Below are positions 60,933 to 64,000 of a DNA stretch of 64,000 nucleotides, in pieces. Position 1 is the first letter of the stretch. Each line of letters starts with the position of its first letter. The stretch is from Bartonella krasnovii (GTDB lineage Bacteria; Pseudomonadota; Alphaproteobacteria; Rhizobiales; Rhizobiaceae). The notes under the pieces are model-generated. The model was given only the letters and a program-made list of their open reading frames with translations. It was not told the origin of the DNA and did not search any database. Position numbers and translations under genes: made by a program. The stretch lies in assembly GCF_003606345.3 (NCBI RefSeq), contig NZ_CP031844.2, positions 930,001-994,000 on the forward strand, read 5' to 3'.

Positions 60933-61314
60933 AAAACGGTTGTGATTGAAACTTTTCAGAATAAATCGGTTTTCAATCTAACTTAAGTTTTTAAAATTTA
61001 AAAAAAGATGCATAGGAATGGTTATTCATTTTCCAACATACTGGACTATAAAACGTATCTTCCTTATCAAAAGTTCCATAATATATATTATGCGATAATT
61101 CAGTAAAGAAAATAAAACTTTCTAAGCTCAATGAAAACACCATAAACTCTATTTTAAAACATACACCCTCGACCCAAAATCATGGGAGATTGGGAGAAAA
61201 ATGGCAAACGAATATTGGCCTATATATTTTTAAAAAGTGTACGCCTCTTGATTGGTCTTTAAGGTATATACCTTAAAGACCAAAATAGTTATACGTATTA
61301 TAAAATCAGAAAAA
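60933..61314. other. Convergent spacer containing a 32-bp palindrome
   Basis: About 380 bases between converging genes. Apart from the perfect palindrome at 61252-61283, listed separately, no gene or repeat is seen. Confidence 0.45.
61252..61283. repeat. Perfect 32-bp palindrome between converging genes
   Basis: TTGGTCTTTAAGGT at 61252-61265 is repeated as its exact complement at 61270-61283, with a self-complementary ATAT in the centre, so all 32 bases are palindromic. As RNA it would form a 14-bp stem with a four-base loop in either direction. No T run follows on either strand, so it is not a standard terminator, though a bidirectional stop is plausible from its position. A binding site for a dimeric protein is the other possibility. 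Confidence 0.7.
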
Positions 61315-61674
61315 TTATTGCGCTATTTTACAACGTTTTATACGTGCAAGATCACTCAAAACAGCATTACGATTATTTAAAGCTGCAATTTCATTACTTT
61401 CGCTTGATTTTACATCCATAAAAAACAAAGCAGGTACAAATATAACACCTGCTGCTGCTAAAGCTACATTTTTATTTCTTGCTTTAGAGCGCTCTGCAAT
61501 TGTATCATTAATCTGACGCTTATTAGCAAAAAATTCCCGTTGAATATCGGCACAACTCATTGTTCCATCATGTAATGTTGTCGTTGAAATATTTTTTTCT
61601 AAACGCCCCCCACATGCTGTCAAGGAAACCGCTAAAGCCACAAGACATATTCCCCGCTTAAAACTCTTATGCAT
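61315..61674 (-). CDS. Small predicted lipoprotein, unknown
   Basis: A 119-residue protein starting at the ATG at 61674 (MHKSFKRG). A signal sequence ends in the lipobox LTAC, followed by GG. A polar segment follows, with CADIQREF (about residues 41-48), then a hydrophobic stretch (NVALAAAGVIFVPALFFMD, about 70-88) and a helical tail with AALNNRNAVLSDLARI. The open frame extends to 61707, but the added residues would spoil the signal. Similar small lipoproteins with a second membrane segment occur in related bacteria. No function is known to me. Confidence 0.7.
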   Translation of the reverse strand: MHKSFKRGICLVALAVSLTACGGRLEKNISTTTLHDGTMSCADIQREFFANKRQINDTIAERSKARNKNVALAAAGVIFVPALFFMDVKSSESNEIAALNNRNAVLSDLARIKRCKIAQ

Positions 61675-61772
61675 AAAAACCTCACTTTTGACATAAAAAA
61701 GCACCAATTACGACAAAAATAAAACAAAATAAAGGATAATTTTTAAAATGTAGAATATGGCGTTAAATAAGC

Positions 61773-62582
61773 TTATGCCTTCGTCTCAAAAATAAGACCT
61801 TGATGTGCTGGTTTTACGTAAGTTGGGACGTAATTGACAACCTCATTATAATCTAGCGATCTATCCATATGTGTAAGTATAGCTTGTTTTGGCTTTAAAT
61901 ATTCTATCCATTGTAATGCTTGATCAACAGAAAAATGACTCGGATGAGGTTTAAATTGAAGAGCTTCAATAATAAGAACATCCAAATCCATTAATTTGGA
62001 TAATGTTTTTTCAGGAAATTCACTAACATCTGTACAATAGGCAACATTCCCAATACGAAAACCTAAGGAATGAATATTTCCGTGGTATTGTAAATGCGTA
62101 TTGACGCTTATTTCCCCCCCCTTCCCCTGAATAATAAATTGGCTATCTTCATCGATAAGATGCTCTTTTAAGATAGGTGAATAAGATGAATCTTTTGGTG
62201 TTTGAAAACAATATCCGAAAGCATTTTTGAGATGCTCGAGTGTAAACCTGTCAGCATAGATATCGATTAAACATTTTTGTGCGAGGGCATAACTGCGTAA
62301 ATCATCAATACCGTGGATATGATCTGCATGAGAATGCGTATAAAGAGCAGCATCAAGATGGCTTACACGCGCATCGATCATTTGTGAGCGAAAATCTGGA
62401 CCTGTATCAATAACGATCGTTGTTTTTTTTCCTGATGATTTAATGCGTTCAATTAATAAAGAACTTCTGTAGCGTTTATTTTTAGGGTTATTCGGATCAC
62501 ATGTCCCCCAATCACCATTGGGGCGTGGGACCCCTGGAGAGGGACCACAGCCTAATATCGTAAATCGGTACTGATCGCACAT
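61773..62582 (-). CDS. MBL-fold metal-dependent hydrolase (PhnP-like)
   Basis: A 269-residue metallo-beta-lactamase-fold hydrolase. GCGPSPGVPRPNGDWG near the N terminus, the metal-binding HSHADHIHGIDDLR (about residues 82-95) and later YCTDVSEFP and ILTHMD are those of the PhnP/RNase Z-like cyclic phosphodiesterase group. The substrate is unknown. It lies ten bases behind tatD, which overlaps metG, and metG-tatD-MBL is a conserved order in alphaproteobacteria. The start is the ATG at 62582. Confidence 0.88.
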   Translation of the reverse strand: MCDQYRFTILGCGPSPGVPRPNGDWGTCDPNNPKNKRYRSSLLIERIKSSGKKTTIVIDTGPDFRSQMIDARVSHLDAALYTHSHADHIHGIDDLRSYALAQKCLIDIYADRFTLEHLKNAFGYCFQTPKDSSYSPILKEHLIDEDSQFIIQGKGGEISVNTHLQYHGNIHSLGFRIGNVAYCTDVSEFPEKTLSKLMDLDVLIIEALQFKPHPSHFSVDQALQWIEYLKPKQAILTHMDRSLDYNEVVNYVPTYVKPAHQGLIFETKA

Positions 62583-62592
62583 AGCTTTTGCC

Positions 62593-63366
62593 TTATTTCA
62601 TTTTGCTAAATAAATGAAAAGCATTTCGGGTTGTTATTTGAGCTGTTTCTTCAATGCTTAAACCAATTGTTTCAGCTAAAATAGCTGCTGTATAGCATAC
62701 AAAAGATGGTTCATTGGTTTTTCCCCGGTGAGGAGTGGGGGCTAAAAATGGTGCATCTGTTTCCACCAGCAACCGCTCATGGGGCACAATTTTTGCTATT
62801 TCACGGATTTCAAGTGCATTTTTAAAAGTAAGAATACCTGAAAAAGAAATATAACCCCCAAGTTCAATGCCAGCACGAGCAAGCTGCATTCCAGACGAAT
62901 AACAATGAAGAATAAAGGGAAAAGCCCCTTGCTTCATCTGTTCGCGTAAAATTTTCTCCATATCGATATCTGCATTGCGTGAATGTATAACAAGAGGAAT
63001 CTGTGTTTCTCGAGAAGCAATGATATGTTCTTGAAATACTTTCTTTTGCTCTTCTGGTGTAGAATAATCATAATGGTAATCAAGCCCCCCTTCCCCAAAT
63101 GCAACAACTTTAGGGTGTTTTGAGAGTTGAATAAGCTCTTTGGCTGTAATATCTTGTTCTTCATGCGCATGATTAGGGTGGGTTCCAACGGAACAAAAGA
63201 CTTGCTCATAGCTTTGCGCAATAGCTAACAGTTTATCTAACTTACGAACATGGGTTGAAATTGTGATCATACGTCTAACGTCGGCATCAAAAGCCCGTTG
63301 GATAACATTATCCAAATCTTGTGAAAAATCTTCAAAATCAAGATGACAATGTGTATCAATGAGCAT
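62593..63366 (-). CDS. tatD: TatD-family metal-dependent DNase
   Basis: A 257-residue TIM-barrel hydrolase of the TatD/YcfH family, metal-dependent DNases acting in DNA repair or turnover. The metal site is seen in DTHCHLDF (about residues 3-10), GEGGLDYHYDYS (about 91-102, where many members have GEIGLDYYR), VIHSRNAD, HCYSSG and ETDAPFLAP (about 202-210). Its start overlaps the metG stop by 11 bases, and the MBL hydrolase gene follows ten bases behind. Confidence 0.92.
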   Translation of the reverse strand: MLIDTHCHLDFEDFSQDLDNVIQRAFDADVRRMITISTHVRKLDKLLAIAQSYEQVFCSVGTHPNHAHEEQDITAKELIQLSKHPKVVAFGEGGLDYHYDYSTPEEQKKVFQEHIIASRETQIPLVIHSRNADIDMEKILREQMKQGAFPFILHCYSSGMQLARAGIELGGYISFSGILTFKNALEIREIAKIVPHERLLVETDAPFLAPTPHRGKTNEPSFVCYTAAILAETIGLSIEETAQITTRNAFHLFSKMK

Positions 63367-64000
63367 GGTGAGAATCTTCTTTCTTCAAGACATAACGAGG
63401 GAAAATCGGTTCTGGTGGTGGAAGATCAGCCCCTTCTTGAATTTTTGTATGGCTTATATGATACAATAACCGATCATCTTCAGCAACCGCAAGGCTATCA
63501 AGAAGTTTTGTTGCTGATTGGGGAATGAAAGGCAAAAGCATAATTCCTATTCGTCGCAAGATTTCGATAGTTATATAAAGAACTGTAAAAAAACGCTCTT
63601 GATCATTCTTTCGTAAATTCCAAGGCTGTTCGTTGGCAAAATAGCGATTGGCATCTGCTACAAGTAAAAAAATAGCCGAAAGGGCTAAATGCATACTATG
63701 AGAAGACATTGCTTGGTGTACAGTTTCAAGCACTTGAAGAGATTGTTCCAAAAGCTGTTTGTCTTGAACTAAAAATGCAGCGGGTCTAGGAACCTTTGCA
63801 TCACAATTTTTGGCAATCATAGATAAGGAACGCTGTGCTAAGTTACCAAGATCATTAGCAAGATCGGCATTAATACGACTCACAAGGCTTTCATGATTAT
63901 AACTACCATCATGTCCAAAGGGAACTTCACGAAGCAGAAAATAACGAACCTGATCAAGACCATAATGATCAACCATTTCAAAAGGATCAACGACATTCCC
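63356..64000 (-). CDS. metG: Methionyl-tRNA synthetase, C-terminal part
   Basis: The gene enters from beyond the right edge. The visible 214 codons begin with GNVVDPFEMVDHYGLDQVRYF, the segment directly behind the KMSKS motif, and continue through the helical anticodon-binding domain (NADLANDLGNLAQRSL, ANEQPWNLRK). The catalytic HIGH and KMSKS parts lie outside. The chain stops soon after the anticodon domain, with no dimerisation extension, as in the short alphaproteobacterial form. It overlaps tatD by 11 bases. Confidence 0.94.
   Translation of the reverse strand, partial: GNVVDPFEMVDHYGLDQVRYFLLREVPFGHDGSYNHESLVSRINADLANDLGNLAQRSLSMIAKNCDAKVPRPAAFLVQDKQLLEQSLQVLETVHQAMSSHSMHLALSAIFLLVADANRYFANEQPWNLRKNDQERFFTVLYITIEILRRIGIMLLPFIPQSATKLLDSLAVAEDDRLLYHISHTKIQEGADLPPPEPIFPRYVLKKEDSHHAH

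Noticed and set aside
1..64000. CRISPR array, insertion sequence or rRNA genes
   Set aside because: No regularly spaced repeats, no transposase-like frame with terminal repeats and no rRNA sequence were seen on reading the window.

Overview
The window looks like a piece of an AT-rich alphaproteobacterial chromosome of the Hyphomicrobiales, most probably the genus Bartonella. The evidence is a complete fourteen-gene nuo operon (nuoA-N) running into birA and an RNase J gene, a secreted protein of the invasion-associated locus B (IalB) family, a phosphatidylcholine synthase, an RNase E with an acidic/basic insertion near its N terminus, low G+C content and long AT-rich spacers with no genes. I cannot fix the species from sequence alone.

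Layout. 1-3186 is the right end of a prophage: the 3' end of a glycine-rich structural gene, a GH24 endolysin with a C-terminal membrane anchor, an overlapping spanin-like pair, a small one-TM protein, an orphan gene, an orphan Dam-type methylase and a small HTH regulator whose ribosome binding site abuts a stem-loop. The prophage stops at the 3' end of a tRNA-Ser(TGA) gene, a typical attachment position. tRNA-Val(TAC) and tRNA-Asp(GTC) follow. 4813-20276 is the nuo operon plus birA; 20330-29354 carries rnj, proS, lolC/E-lolD, sdhE and mfd. 30136-30747 is the IalB-family gene, with a strong terminator shared with the convergent rne region. Divergent from rne are a cell-wall amidase, penicillin-binding protein 1A and prfB, which keeps the classical +1 programmed frameshift. 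bcp, tyrS and an alpha/beta hydrolase lie on the minus strand.

42700-49327 is an iron-sulfur (SUF) assembly cluster: a NifS/IscS-like desulfurase, then sufB, sufC, sufD, sufS and sufT, with no sufA in the window. Directly behind it, where sufA might be expected, is a decayed type III restriction-modification locus: mod broken by two TAG codons and two frameshifts, and res broken by frameshifts and C-terminal loss. A seemingly intact HrgA/COG2958-like protein with a nuclease-like motif follows. 54266-57243 is sparse accessory DNA with sodC and a tandem pair of small envelope-type proteins of unknown role.

57244-64000 returns to housekeeping genes: a UbiH-type hydroxylase, pcs, a 3-hydroxyisobutyryl-CoA hydrolase with its DUF6163 neighbour, a small lipoprotein, an MBL hydrolase, TatD and the C-terminal part of metG. 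A perfect 32-bp palindrome sits between the convergent DUF6163 and lipoprotein genes.

Most of the window is conserved core. The least explained parts are the prophage end (hairpin-controlled regulator, orphan gene), the restriction-locus remnant with its HrgA-like companion, and the small gene pair beside sodC. I did not find a clearly complete new system.
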